Source: Bacillota bacterium (lineage in GTDB: Bacteria > Bacillota > Clostridia > Lachnospirales > Bianqueaceae). Taken from it: a DNA stretch of 64,000 nucleotides. Positions 7,908 through 16,611 of the stretch are shown in pieces. The notes under the pieces are model-generated. The model saw only the letters and a program-made list of their open reading frames with translations. It had not been told where the DNA came from and ran no database searches. The DNA lies in NCBI GenBank assembly GCA_017441925.1, contig JAFRUE010000007.1, positions 682,001-746,000 on the forward strand. Reading direction: 5' to 3'. The position numbers and the translations under genes were made by a program. Position 1 is the stretch's first letter. Every line of letters begins with the position of its first letter.

Positions 7908-9002
7908 ATGAGGAGAGAAGGTCAGATCCGTATTCCTTCCGGATGCGCGATCGCTGCGGTAATATCCCGAAACGGAAACCGGATGACCGGTGAGAAGATC
8001 ATTGAATCTATGAAGCCGATGCATGACCGTTCCAACGGGCTTGGAGGCGGATTTGCCGGATACGGCATCTATCCGGAATACAAAGACCTGTATGCGCTGC
8101 ATCTGTTCTTTGACAGCCGTACTGTACGTAAAGACTGTGAAGCATTCCTGAAGGAATACTTTGAGATCGTTGCTTCCGAAGTCATTCCGACCCGCAAGAT
8201 TCCCGCCATCACGGATGAACCGATCATCTGGCGGTATTTCGTCGCCCCGCTCCATTCCATGCTGACGAACCTGCAGCTGGATGAATCAGAACTTGTCGCG
8301 CAGACCGTCATGAAGATCAATACGGAAATGAATGGTGCATATGTTTTTTCCAGCGGGAAAAACATGGGAACCTTTAAAGCCGTCGGTTTCCCGGAGGATA
8401 TCGGCGTTTTTTACCGTCTGGATGAATATGAAGGCTATTCCTGGACTGCTCACGGCCGTTATCCGACCAATACTCCCGGCTGGTGGGGAGGAGCTCATCC
8501 CTTTACTCTGCTCGATTATTCCGTCGTCCACAACGGAGAGATCTCTTCTTATGACGCCAACAGACGATATATCGAAATGTTCGGCTATAAATGCACACTG
8601 CAGACCGATACGGAAGTCATTACCTATATTATGGATTATCTGGTCCGCCGTAAGAAACTGACGCTTACGGAAGCGGCAAATGTGATCGCGGCGCCTTTCT
8701 GGAGTACGATCGAACGTTCTCCCGACCCGGAATTCCGTGCCCGCTGCACCTATTTACGAACGGTATTTCCCAGTCTTCTGATCACAGGACCTTTTTCCAT
8801 CGTTCTTGGATTTACCGGAGGAATCATGGCGCTCAATGACCGTCTGAAGCTGCGTTCCATGGTCGTCGGAGAGAAAGACGACAAGGTCTATATTGCCAGT
8901 GAAGAAGCGGCGATCCGGGTCATGGAACCGGATGCCGAACACATCTGGGCTCCCGCGGGCGGAGAACCCGTGATCGTTCAGGTGAAGGAAGGAGCTTACT
9001 GA
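7908..9002 (+). CDS. Glutamate synthase glutaminase subunit (GltB domain 1, stand-alone)
   Basis: This 364-residue protein is the class II glutamine amidotransferase part of glutamate synthase as a separate polypeptide, releasing ammonia from glutamine for the synthase subunit encoded next. The probable nucleophile is the Cys in PSGCAIAAV, about 13 residues from the start, as in archaeal and clostridial split enzymes with a short N-terminal extension. HGRYPTNTPGWWGGAHPF and YSVVHNGEISSYDANRRY are the substrate-binding blocks. The ATG at 7908 is chosen because AAGGAAG lies six bases upstream; an in-frame start at 7827 would fall inside the leader terminator. Its stop overlaps the next start (TGATG at 9000-9004). 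Confidence 0.9.
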   Translation: MRREGQIRIPSGCAIAAVISRNGNRMTGEKIIESMKPMHDRSNGLGGGFAGYGIYPEYKDLYALHLFFDSRTVRKDCEAFLKEYFEIVASEVIPTRKIPAITDEPIIWRYFVAPLHSMLTNLQLDESELVAQTVMKINTEMNGAYVFSSGKNMGTFKAVGFPEDIGVFYRLDEYEGYSWTAHGRYPTNTPGWWGGAHPFTLLDYSVVHNGEISSYDANRRYIEMFGYKCTLQTDTEVITYIMDYLVRRKKLTLTEAANVIAAPFWSTIERSPDPEFRARCTYLRTVFPSLLITGPFSIVLGFTGGIMALNDRLKLRSMVVGEKDDKVYIASEEAAIRVMEPDAEHIWAPAGGEPVIVQVKEGAY

Positions 9003-10507
9003 TGGGTATCGATTATTCTTATCCTGAATTTGAAGTCGTCAGGAACGAATCCCGCTGTATCACCTGCCGGGTGTGCGAAAGACAGTGTGCAAATGAAGTT
9101 CATTCGTTCAGTCCGGAACGCGGGATCATGATCAGCGATGAGTCAAAGTGTGTCAATTGTCAGCGCTGTGTATCCTTGTGTCCGACGCATGCACTCAAGA
9201 TCGTTAAAAGCGACTGTGCTTTACGCGATAACGCGAACTGGAACAACAGTCTGATCCGCGAGATCTATAAACAGGCCTCGAGCGGCGGGGTATTGCTCTC
9301 TTCTATGGGCAATCCGAATCCGCTTCCTGTCTATTGGGACAGGATCCTGATCAACGCTTCCCAGGTCACCAATCCTCCGATCGATCCGCTGCGTGAACCG
9401 ATGGAGACCCACGTTGCGCTGGGCAAGAAACCGGACAGTATCCGCAGAGACGTACACGGCAGGATTATTACAGAACTCCCGCCCCAGATCCGGCTCTCCA
9501 TGCCGGTCATGTTTTCGGCAATGAGTTACGGATCGATCAGTTACAACGCCCACTCATCGCTTGCGCAGGCGGCGACAGAGCTCGGAATCCTGTATAATAC
9601 CGGCGAAGGCGGACTGCATGAAGATTTCTATAAATACGGTCCGAATACCATCGTTCAGGTGGCAAGCGGTCGTTTCGGTGTTCATGAAGATTATCTGGAA
9701 GCCGGGGCAGCTATCGAAATCAAAATGGGACAGGGAGCAAAGCCGGGTATCGGCGGACATCTGCCCGGTGCAAAGATTGTCGGCGACGTCTCAAGGACCC
9801 GTATGATTCCGGAGGGTTCCGACGCGATCTCACCTGCTCCGCATCACGATATTTATTCCATCGAAGATCTGCGGCAGCTGGTCTATTCTCTTAAGGAAGC
9901 GACAGAATACCGCAAGCCTGTTATCGTCAAAGTGGCGGCTGTCCACAATATTGCGGCTATCGCAAGCGGTATCGCACGAAGCGGCGCAGATATCATAGCA
10001 ATCGACGGATTCCGCGGCGGTACAGGCGCAGCACCGACCCGCATCCGGGATAATGTCGGCATCCCGATCGAACTTGCTCTGGCAGCTGTCGACCAGCGGC
10101 TTCGTGATGAAGGAATCCGCAATAATGTATCCCTTGTCGCGGGCGGCTCTATCCGCAGTGCCGCCGACGTCGTAAAAGCCGTTGCGCTTGGCGCGGACGC
10201 ATGCTATATCGCTACCGCCGCGCTGCTCGCTCTCGGCTGTCACCTTTGCCGCACCTGTCAGACCGGCCGGTGCAACTGGGGTATTGCAACACAGCGGCCG
10301 GATCTTGTCAAGAGACTGAATCCCGAGATCGGCAGCAGGAGACTCGTGAACCTGATGACCGCATGGCGTCATGAGATCATGGAGATTCTCGGTGGTATGG
10401 GCATCAACTCCATCGAAGCACTGCGCGGCAACCGGCTTATGCTGCGTGGTGTAGGGCTGAACCAGAAGGAACTGGAGATCCTGGGGATCTCTCATGCAGG
10501 AGAGTGA
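9002..10507 (+). CDS. Glutamate synthase, FMN synthase subunit with N-terminal ferredoxin domain
   Basis: The 501-residue protein is the FMN-dependent central domain of glutamate synthase, which joins ammonia to 2-oxoglutarate. Residues 15-65 carry two [4Fe-4S] motifs (CITCRVCERQC and CVNCQRCVSLCP). Then comes the (beta/alpha)8 synthase barrel with MSYGSISYNAH, GEGGLHEDFYKYG, KMGQGAKPGIGGHLPG and FRGGTGAAPTRIRDN. CHLCRTCQTGRCNWGIATQ near residue 412 is the place of the [3Fe-4S] cluster in the large enzymes. Bacterial NADPH-type GltB normally has this domain inside a 1500-residue chain; here it is separate. It overlaps the upstream gene by one base, which suggests translational coupling. Confidence 0.93.
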   Translation: MGIDYSYPEFEVVRNESRCITCRVCERQCANEVHSFSPERGIMISDESKCVNCQRCVSLCPTHALKIVKSDCALRDNANWNNSLIREIYKQASSGGVLLSSMGNPNPLPVYWDRILINASQVTNPPIDPLREPMETHVALGKKPDSIRRDVHGRIITELPPQIRLSMPVMFSAMSYGSISYNAHSSLAQAATELGILYNTGEGGLHEDFYKYGPNTIVQVASGRFGVHEDYLEAGAAIEIKMGQGAKPGIGGHLPGAKIVGDVSRTRMIPEGSDAISPAPHHDIYSIEDLRQLVYSLKEATEYRKPVIVKVAAVHNIAAIASGIARSGADIIAIDGFRGGTGAAPTRIRDNVGIPIELALAAVDQRLRDEGIRNNVSLVAGGSIRSAADVVKAVALGADACYIATAALLALGCHLCRTCQTGRCNWGIATQRPDLVKRLNPEIGSRRLVNLMTAWRHEIMEILGGMGINSIEALRGNRLMLRGVGLNQKELEILGISHAGE

Positions 10508-10511
10508 GATA

Positions 10512-10946
10512 ATGAAAAGAGTCTATGTAAATGAAGAATGGTGTCTGGGCTGCCATTTGTGTGAATACAACTGCGCGTTCGCAAATTCAGGCCTTACGGA
10601 TATGGTCCTTGCCCTCAAAGGGAAACCTCTTTTTCCGCGGATCCATGTTGAAAGCAGCGGCAGGATCACTTATGCCGTATCCTGCCGGCATTGCGAAGAT
10701 CCTATCTGTGTCAAAAGCTGTATTGCCGGCGCGATTTCCAAAGAGAACGATATTATCCTGATCGATAAAAACAAATGTGTCGGCTGCTTTACCTGTATGC
10801 TTGTCTGTCCCTATGGAGCTCTTGCTCCTGATGAAAACGGCGTGATGCAGAAATGCGAACTCTGTGTCCAGAATGCGTGCGGAGAACCGGCCTGCGTAAA
10901 AGGCTGTCCGAATCGCGCGATCGTTTACGAAGAAAGAGAGGCCTGA
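10512..10946 (+). CDS. Polyferredoxin with four [4Fe-4S] motifs (electron-transfer subunit)
   Basis: A 144-residue iron-sulfur protein of the DmsB/HycB type. It has four cysteine clusters in order: CLGCHLCEYNC near residue 11, CRHCEDPICVKSC, CVGCFTCMLVCP, and CELC with CGEPACVKGCP. It should pass electrons between the FAD oxidoreductase encoded next and the synthase subunit. The ATG at 10512 is preferred over the in-frame ATG at 10494, because AGGAG at about 10498 is correctly spaced for 10512; the gap to the previous stop is then four bases. The redox partners are inferred from position only. Confidence 0.88.
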   Translation: MKRVYVNEEWCLGCHLCEYNCAFANSGLTDMVLALKGKPLFPRIHVESSGRITYAVSCRHCEDPICVKSCIAGAISKENDIILIDKNKCVGCFTCMLVCPYGALAPDENGVMQKCELCVQNACGEPACVKGCPNRAIVYEEREA

Positions 10947-10948
10947 TC

Positions 10949-12181
10949 ATGAAAGAATATGTGATCATCGGTAACGGCGCAGCGGCGGCCGGATGTATAG
11001 AAGGCATCCGAAGCATCGATCCGGATGGGCCTATTACGGTAATCTCAGCTGAAGACCATGCTGTCTACTGCCGTCCTCTGATTTCGTACTATCTTCAGGG
11101 CAAGACGGATCGTGACCGTATGCACTACAGAAGCAGCGATTTTTATGACCGTATGAAATGCCGCGTACTTTACGGCCGATCAGCTGTCCGGATCCATAAT
11201 GAAAAACATGAAGTCCGGCTCGATAACGGACAGATCCTGCCCTACTCATCCCTGTGTATCGCAGCAGGCTCCTCTCCGTTTGTACCTCCGTTTGAAGGTC
11301 TTGAGACCGTCAGAGCCAGATTCTCCTTTATGACGCTTGATGATGCGCTTGCTCTGGAGAAAGCGCTTCGGAAAACGTCCAGAGTCCTGATCGTCGGCGC
11401 CGGTCTGATCGGTCTGAAATGTGCCGAAGGCATCCTGCACCGCGCCGCGCAGATTACTGTCTGCGATCTGGCAGACCGGGTCCTTTCCAGTATTCTGGAT
11501 GCGGATTGTGCCGCAATCGTACAGAAACACCTGGAAGAATCAGGCATCCGATTCCTGCTGGAAGACAGCGCTGTACGTTTTGACGGCCATAAAGCATACA
11601 TGAAAAGCGGTAAAGAAGTGTCCTTTGATGTACTGGTCCTTGCTGTCGGTGTGCGTGCCAACACCGCTCTTGTAAAAGATGCGGGAGGAACTGTCAACCG
11701 CGGCATTCTGATCGATACGCAGATGAGGACATCTCTTGAGGATATCTATGCTGCCGGTGACTGTACCGAGGGCGACGATCTCTCTTCCGGTCAGAAAAGA
11801 GTCCTTGCGATCCTGCCCAATGCCGTAATGCAGGGACATACAGCCGGTATCAATATGGCAGGCGGCAGCGAAGTTTTTGATAAAGGTATCCCGATGAATT
11901 CCATCGGATTCTTCGGTCAGCACATCATGTCTGCAGGTACCTATGAGGGGGAAGTCTATGAAGAACGGACAGAGAATTCTCTGAAAAGACTGTTCATCAA
12001 GGACGATCGTCTGAAGGGCTTCATACTGGTCGGACGTGAAGAACGTGCAGGTATCTACACTTCTCTGATCCGTGAAGATGTCCCGTTGTCAACGCTGGAT
12101 TTCGAAAGCATGAAAAAAGCTGCGTCCACTACTGTGTTTTCTTCAGAAATCCGTAGAAAGAAATTCGGAGGTGTGGTATGA
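10949..12181 (+). CDS. FAD/NAD(P)-dependent oxidoreductase (probable glutamate synthase reductase)
   Basis: About 410 residues of the pyridine-nucleotide-disulfide oxidoreductase class, close in layout to NADH-dependent rubredoxin or nitrite reductase flavoproteins. The N-terminal FAD dinucleotide motif is IIGNGAAAAGC, the second NAD(P) fold is VLIVGAGLIGLKCAE near residue 150, and IYAAGDCTEG is the C-terminal FAD motif. It probably feeds electrons from NAD(P)H through the preceding polyferredoxin to the FMN synthase, replacing the unrelated GltD subunit of enterobacteria. The start at 10949 follows GAGAGG and lies two bases after the ferredoxin stop. Its last codons overlap the next gene by ATGA (12178-12181). 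The NADH or NADPH preference cannot be read. Confidence 0.85.
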   Translation: MKEYVIIGNGAAAAGCIEGIRSIDPDGPITVISAEDHAVYCRPLISYYLQGKTDRDRMHYRSSDFYDRMKCRVLYGRSAVRIHNEKHEVRLDNGQILPYSSLCIAAGSSPFVPPFEGLETVRARFSFMTLDDALALEKALRKTSRVLIVGAGLIGLKCAEGILHRAAQITVCDLADRVLSSILDADCAAIVQKHLEESGIRFLLEDSAVRFDGHKAYMKSGKEVSFDVLVLAVGVRANTALVKDAGGTVNRGILIDTQMRTSLEDIYAAGDCTEGDDLSSGQKRVLAILPNAVMQGHTAGINMAGGSEVFDKGIPMNSIGFFGQHIMSAGTYEGEVYEERTENSLKRLFIKDDRLKGFILVGREERAGIYTSLIREDVPLSTLDFESMKKAASTTVFSSEIRRKKFGGVV

Positions 12182-12897
12182 TTATACAGGCAGACGGTTT
12201 AGATCATCAGGCATTGAATGATATACTCCGCCGGAATCCCGGCGACTGCAGGATCGAAGGCTGCTGCGGCCAGAGGTTTATCGCCGCAGGAATGAAGGAT
12301 CAGAACATCACAGTCACGGGAATACCCGGCAACGCGCTCGGCGCCTATCTGAACGGGGCATCCATCACAGTTTGTTCCAACGCGCAGGATGCTGTCGGTG
12401 ATACGATGAATGACGGCCGGATCATTATACACGGCAATGTCGGTGATGCTGTCGGATACGCTATGCGCGGCGGCAGGATCTATGTAAAAGGCAATGCGGG
12501 CTACCGTGCCGGCATTCATATGAAATCGTATAAAGATAAAATTCCTGCCATGGTGATCGGCGGGAGAACAGGCAGTTTCCTCGGCGAATATCAGGCCGGC
12601 GGCATTATCGTAGTGCTGAATCTGCATACTCCGCAGGAGAGGATCGTCAGCAATTTCCCCTGCACCGGCATGCATGGAGGCAAGATGTTCCTGCGTTCTG
12701 AGTGCACGAACGTAACATTCCCTGACCAGGTTACCGCACGTCCTGCAACCGTACAGGATCTGGAAGAGCTGCAGCCGTATGTCGAGGAATTCTGCGCTCT
12801 TTTCGGCTTTGATCCTGTCAAGGTTATGTCCGGGCCTTATACGGTTGTCGTTCCGGACAGCAATAATCCCTACCATCAGATGTATGTAGCAAACTAA
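12178..12897 (+). CDS. Glutamate synthase GXGXG-domain subunit (GltB domain 3)
   Basis: 239 residues forming the right-handed beta-helix (GXGXG) domain of glutamate synthase as a separate chain. Repeated glycine turns are visible: GNALGAYLNGA, GNVGDAVGYAMRGG, GNAGYRAGIHMKSY and GSFLGEYQAGG. In the long enzyme this domain lines the ammonia tunnel and spaces the glutaminase from the synthase. With the two upstream subunits it completes a three-part glutamate synthase. It is translationally coupled to the flavoprotein by a 4-base overlap and followed 12 bases later by a glutamine synthetase gene, so ammonia fixation and glutamate formation are co-expressed. Confidence 0.9.
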   Translation: MIIQADGLDHQALNDILRRNPGDCRIEGCCGQRFIAAGMKDQNITVTGIPGNALGAYLNGASITVCSNAQDAVGDTMNDGRIIIHGNVGDAVGYAMRGGRIYVKGNAGYRAGIHMKSYKDKIPAMVIGGRTGSFLGEYQAGGIIVVLNLHTPQERIVSNFPCTGMHGGKMFLRSECTNVTFPDQVTARPATVQDLEELQPYVEEFCALFGFDPVKVMSGPYTVVVPDSNNPYHQMYVAN

Positions 12898-12909
12898 AGG
12901 AGATCAGTT

Positions 12910-14121
12910 ATGAAGTATTCGAAAGATGAGGTCATGCAGTATGTTTTCGAAGAGGATGTCAAGTTCATCCGTCTCACTTTCTGCGATGTGTTCGGCCGGC
13001 AGAAGAACATCTCTATCATGCCGGATGAACTGCAGCGGGCCTTCACATACGGCATCGCGTTTGACGCCTCTGCGATAGACGGATTCGGGGATGAGGTGCA
13101 CAGCGATCTGTTCCTGCATCCTGACCCGGAGACATTGATGCCTCTCCCCTGGCGGCCTGAACACGGCAGGGTCGTGCAGATGTTTTCCGATATCACGCAC
13201 CCGGACGGTACTCCGTTCGCGTGCGATACACGCAGTCTCCTGAAAAAAGCTGTCCAGAAAGCCAAAACCGCAGGCATTGAATTCACGTTCGGCGCCGAGC
13301 AGGAATTCTATCTGTTTCTGCGGGATGAAAACGGCCGCGCGACAAAGATTCCTTGTGATACGGCCGGATACATGGACATCGCTCCGGACGATCACGGAGA
13401 AAATATCCGCCGTGAGGTCTGCCTTACGCTTGAAAAAATGGGAATCCATCCTGAGAGCTCTCACCACGAAGAAGGTCCCGGGCAGAACGAAATTGACTTC
13501 CGTTATTCGGATGCTCTGACTGCGGCCGATAACGCCCTGACTTTTCGAAGAGTCGTACAGACGATCGCACAGCTCGGCGGAATGGCTGCGGACTTCTCCC
13601 CAAAACCGCTTGCGGATAAGCCCGGCAACGGCTTCCATATGAATCTGTCCCTGCGGAATCCTTTTGACGAGAGTATTCTGTCGCAGATGATTGCCGGCAT
13701 CCTCGAAAACATCCGTCCGATGACCGTCTTTCTCAATCCTGTTGAGGCCTCCTATCAGCGTCTCGGGAATCACAAAGCGCCCGGGTATATTTCCTGGTCG
13801 GCCGAGAACCGTTCCCAGCTGATCCGTATCCCGGCCGCTGCCGGCGAATACAGGCGCGCGGAGCTGCGGTCGCCGGATCCCGCCGCCAATCCGTATCTTG
13901 CATTTTCCCTGCTGATCGATGCCGCGTTATACGGTATAGAGAACCGTCCGGCTCTGCCGGAACCGGTCAACGCAAATCTCTATACAGCCGATCCGCAAAC
14001 ACTGCTGCACCTCTCCCGTCTTCCTGCCGCATTGGAGGAAGCGAGGGAAGCAGCCCTCTCCAGCGATTTTATCAGTAAGAACCTGCCTGCGGAGATCCTC
14101 GCGATCTACTGCCGCCGCTGA
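12910..14121 (+). CDS. glnA: Glutamine synthetase, GSI type, short form
   Basis: A 403-residue type I-like glutamine synthetase. The N-terminal beta-grasp segment (IRLTFCDVFGRQKNISI) is followed by FGAEQEFYLF with metal-binding glutamates, EEGPGQNEIDFRY, and the histidine block PGNGFHMNLSL. Arginine-rich RIPAAAGEYRRAELRSPDP contacts ATP and glutamate. Standard GSI enzymes are about 440-470 residues; this one stops after LPAEILAIYCRR, lacking roughly the last 30-40 residues. NLYTADPQ occupies the place of the adenylylated loop in GSI-beta enzymes. The ribosome site AAGGAGA is ideal. A second glutamine synthetase (GSIII) stands across the divergent promoter. The activity is likely but the short C-terminus leaves some doubt. 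Confidence 0.87.
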   Translation: MKYSKDEVMQYVFEEDVKFIRLTFCDVFGRQKNISIMPDELQRAFTYGIAFDASAIDGFGDEVHSDLFLHPDPETLMPLPWRPEHGRVVQMFSDITHPDGTPFACDTRSLLKKAVQKAKTAGIEFTFGAEQEFYLFLRDENGRATKIPCDTAGYMDIAPDDHGENIRREVCLTLEKMGIHPESSHHEEGPGQNEIDFRYSDALTAADNALTFRRVVQTIAQLGGMAADFSPKPLADKPGNGFHMNLSLRNPFDESILSQMIAGILENIRPMTVFLNPVEASYQRLGNHKAPGYISWSAENRSQLIRIPAAAGEYRRAELRSPDPAANPYLAFSLLIDAALYGIENRPALPEPVNANLYTADPQTLLHLSRLPAALEEAREAALSSDFISKNLPAEILAIYCRR

Positions 14122-14154
14122 TCTGCCTTGTGACAGTATGGAAAGGAATCTACT

Positions 14155-14739
14155 ATGAATCTGCAAGATCGGGTCTACAGTATTCTGGTGGTCTCTGCTG
14201 CAGACAAATATAACACGGTTCTGTCCTCCTTTCTGCCGGAATCCCGCTATCGGCCTGTACGGTACGTTGCCAACGTAGGAGCCGCCCGGAGAGCCTGCGA
14301 AGAACAGGATTATGACTATGTACTGATCAATTCGCCTCTTCCGGACGATCCCGGCATACGGTTCGCGATCGACGCCTCGGCAGGCCGGAGCACGGTCGTA
14401 CTCCTGATGGTGCGGGCAGAATTCTATGACAGCCTGTATGATCACGTCGTAGATCACGGTGTTTTCGTCATCGCCAAGCCATTGTCACGGACCGTCTTTC
14501 AACAGGCACTTGACTGGATGGCAAGTGCCAGGGAACGGCTCCGCAAGCTGGAGACCCGGACACTTTCTATCGAAGAGAAAATGGCTGAAATCCGGCTCGT
14601 CAACCGTGCGAAATGGCTGTTGATCTCCGAGCTGCATATGGATGAACCTCAGGCACACCGGTATATCGAGAAACAGGCTATGGATCAATGTGTCCCGAGA
14701 AAAGAGATCGCGGAACAGATCATCCGGACGTACACATAA
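14155..14739 (+). CDS. ANTAR-domain RNA-binding antiterminator with pseudo-receiver
   Basis: 194 residues. The N-terminal 120 have a response-regulator fold but lack the acidic pair (SAAD at 14-17) and have Asn59 where the phosphorylated Asp should be (NSPLP); Lys108 of the KPLS motif remains. A coiled-coil segment (about 121-147) leads to a clear ANTAR domain (147-193: RLVNRAKWLLISE, then QAHRYIEKQAMD, then IAEQIIRTY). ANTAR proteins bind leader RNA hairpins and prevent termination, as known for AmiR, NasR, EutV and clostridial NitR. The gene closes the gltB-glnA operon. Both divergent nitrogen leaders carry a matching hexaloop over a terminator, so these are its likely targets. The signal it senses is unknown. 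Confidence 0.9.
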   Translation: MNLQDRVYSILVVSAADKYNTVLSSFLPESRYRPVRYVANVGAARRACEEQDYDYVLINSPLPDDPGIRFAIDASAGRSTVVLLMVRAEFYDSLYDHVVDHGVFVIAKPLSRTVFQQALDWMASARERLRKLETRTLSIEEKMAEIRLVNRAKWLLISELHMDEPQAHRYIEKQAMDQCVPRKEIAEQIIRTYT

Positions 14740-14806
14740 AAAACTGCAGAAGACCCGTGCCGGCACAGCCGCGCCGCAATATAGGATCCGCTGCAGTTTT
14801 ATTATG
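14740..14806. terminator. Bidirectional terminator between convergent operons
   Basis: AAAACTGCAG (14740-14749) and CTGCAGTTTT (14791-14800) form a 10-bp stem around a long GC-rich loop that contains its own short palindrome GTGCCGGCAC. T runs follow on both strands, so it can end the gltB-ANTAR operon and the leftward esterase operon. Confidence 0.65.
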
Positions 14807-14820
14807 CCCTGATCAGGCTG

Positions 14821-15483
14821 TCAGAATCCACTATGATCGTAATCAAATCCACAGTGGGAGAGGAATTCCCTTGCCATCAGCGTAGCGCCGACCTGATTGG
14901 GATGTACTCTGTCCCAGGCGATATATGTGGAATGCCGGACCTTGCAGTAATCTGCGTAAAGCTTTTGAAAATCCACAAAAACACAATCATGCTTTTCCGC
15001 CAGTCTGCGGCAGATTTCCACATATTCATCCATGCGTGCCCGCATGGCATCGTTTTCATTGGGTTCCATGTAATAGGGAGACAGGATGAAAATCCCCTTT
15101 ACTTTACCCTTTACCGCCAGAATCATTTTCTCAATATTGCTCTCATACTCATCCGGCATGACCTGAGCATCAAACATAGCCGGTGTATCGAACTGACGCC
15201 ATACATCGTTGATCCCGATACAGATCGAAACCCAATCCGGATTCAATAAAACGACATCCCGGTCGAAGCGTTCAAGCAGATCACGGCTTGTATTGCCGCT
15301 GATGCCGGAATTTGTTATCCGCAGATTGACCTCCGGATAGACAGCGGATAACATGTTCTCCACGATGCGAACATAACTCCTGCCTACGTTGTCAAAGAGC
15401 CCCTCTCCTACCGGCTGGGCAGAACCCATATCCGTGACGGAATCTCCCGCAAATACTATACGGTCTCCCTGTTCAAAAATCAT
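14821..15483 (-). CDS. SGNH/GDSL-family hydrolase (probable carbohydrate or lipid esterase)
   Basis: 220 residues with all SGNH blocks: FAGDSVTD with Ser15 (block I), NSGISGNTS with the oxyanion Gly and Asn (block II/III), CIGINDVW (Asn92), and WDRVHPN with the Asp191/His194 pair (block V). There is no signal peptide, so it is cytoplasmic. Such enzymes often remove acetyl groups from plant or bacterial polysaccharides. The start follows AAAGGAG and overlaps the stop of the upstream WbsX-like gene by ATGA. It is the last gene of a three-gene carbohydrate operon. The exact substrate cannot be inferred. Confidence 0.85.
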   Translation of the reverse strand: MIFEQGDRIVFAGDSVTDMGSAQPVGEGLFDNVGRSYVRIVENMLSAVYPEVNLRITNSGISGNTSRDLLERFDRDVVLLNPDWVSICIGINDVWRQFDTPAMFDAQVMPDEYESNIEKMILAVKGKVKGIFILSPYYMEPNENDAMRARMDEYVEICRRLAEKHDCVFVDFQKLYADYCKVRHSTYIAWDRVHPNQVGATLMAREFLSHCGFDYDHSGF

Positions 15484-16598
15484 TTTTCCAGATCTCCTTT
15501 CCCGATAAATACCCTCCTGACAGCTTCAAGATACCCGTAACCATTCAGATCGTCGGGTTCCAGATAGCTCGTCTCCGTCCATTCGTTCCAGCTGTTGATT
15601 GTTACAAGCGGGAGACCGCGCTTTTCGGCAAACTGCTTTGCTGCGCGAAGCGCTTCCTCAAAGGCTTCCGGTGTATTATTCCGGACGATTCCCGGCCGGA
15701 AATCTTTGAAGCGCGGATTATTGTCCCATCCGATCGAAACATGCGGATAGTAAGGAATCGCAAATTCCCGGTCGATCTTGTCCCATTCCTTGTATACATC
15801 CGGCAGGATCTCGCGGTAGTCACGGTCGATATCCGCAAAATGGACGAACTGATAATGCGTCAGCGAAGAAAAGCCAAGCTGACTGACCAGTTCCGGCGTT
15901 GTTTCGATGACCTCTCCATCGACGCCTGTCAGATTTTCACTCTTCCCGTTCCAGCGGATAAACTGGAAGTGCACACCCGGAAGGCCGGTTTTTACGGCTT
16001 CTCTGTTCAGCCGTTCCATTGCCCGCTTCGTCTCTTCTGTTCCTCCGAAGCTCCGGACAAAATTGTTCAGATCATAGATGCTGACGACCGGTTTCCCGTC
16101 GATCCGGTAATAATTCTCCCGGCAGAAATAATCCTGTATCCAGTGTTTCCCGATTCTTTCAAAATCCTCCGGACTGCAGGTGCCGCGCCAGACTGTACTT
16201 TCCACGCGGCCGGCATTACGTTTATCCCAGGTATAGCCGGCATCATGATTGGCCCACATCAGATAAAAACGCATGTCCCGGCTGTTCGCGGCTTTCAGGA
16301 AACCGTCATTCAGGCAGTTTTCCAGAAAAGGTCTCCCGTCGTACCAGTACCAGTCATAGATAAATACGTTCACACCGTAGTTAAGAGCCTCTCTGATCTG
16401 AAATTCCATCACTCCGGGATCCGCTTCATTCTGATACCCCCAGAGCGGCTTCCTGTTCCAGAAATATCCGTTATCTTTAGGTGCGGTATTCTTAACTGTC
16501 TGCCATTCTCCGATACCTTCTTCCCAGAAGATCCGGGTTCTGGGCTCATCTCCTGTATAAGAAGGCCAGATATAGGCCGCCACGTCAATTCTACCCAT
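15480..16598 (-). CDS. WbsX/GH99-like glycan-active protein
   Basis: 372 residues resembling the WbsX family, which has a GH99-like TIM barrel: VAAYIWPSYTGD at the start, GVNVFIYDWYWYDGRPFLE, then FYLMWANHDAGYTWDKRN, and a C-terminal TINSWNEWTETSYLEPD. These proteins occur in polysaccharide loci and are thought to act on mannose-type glycans, though the family is often annotated as glycosyltransferase. No signal peptide is visible. The ATG at 16598 has only a weak ribosome site; it lies 13 bases after the esterase gene, so coupled translation is possible. The fold is fairly clear and the reaction is not known. Confidence 0.75.
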   Translation of the reverse strand: MGRIDVAAYIWPSYTGDEPRTRIFWEEGIGEWQTVKNTAPKDNGYFWNRKPLWGYQNEADPGVMEFQIREALNYGVNVFIYDWYWYDGRPFLENCLNDGFLKAANSRDMRFYLMWANHDAGYTWDKRNAGRVESTVWRGTCSPEDFERIGKHWIQDYFCRENYYRIDGKPVVSIYDLNNFVRSFGGTEETKRAMERLNREAVKTGLPGVHFQFIRWNGKSENLTGVDGEVIETTPELVSQLGFSSLTHYQFVHFADIDRDYREILPDVYKEWDKIDREFAIPYYPHVSIGWDNNPRFKDFRPGIVRNNTPEAFEEALRAAKQFAEKRGLPLVTINSWNEWTETSYLEPDDLNGYGYLEAVRRVFIGKGDLEK

Positions 16599-16611
16599 TA
16601 TTCCGTATCCG

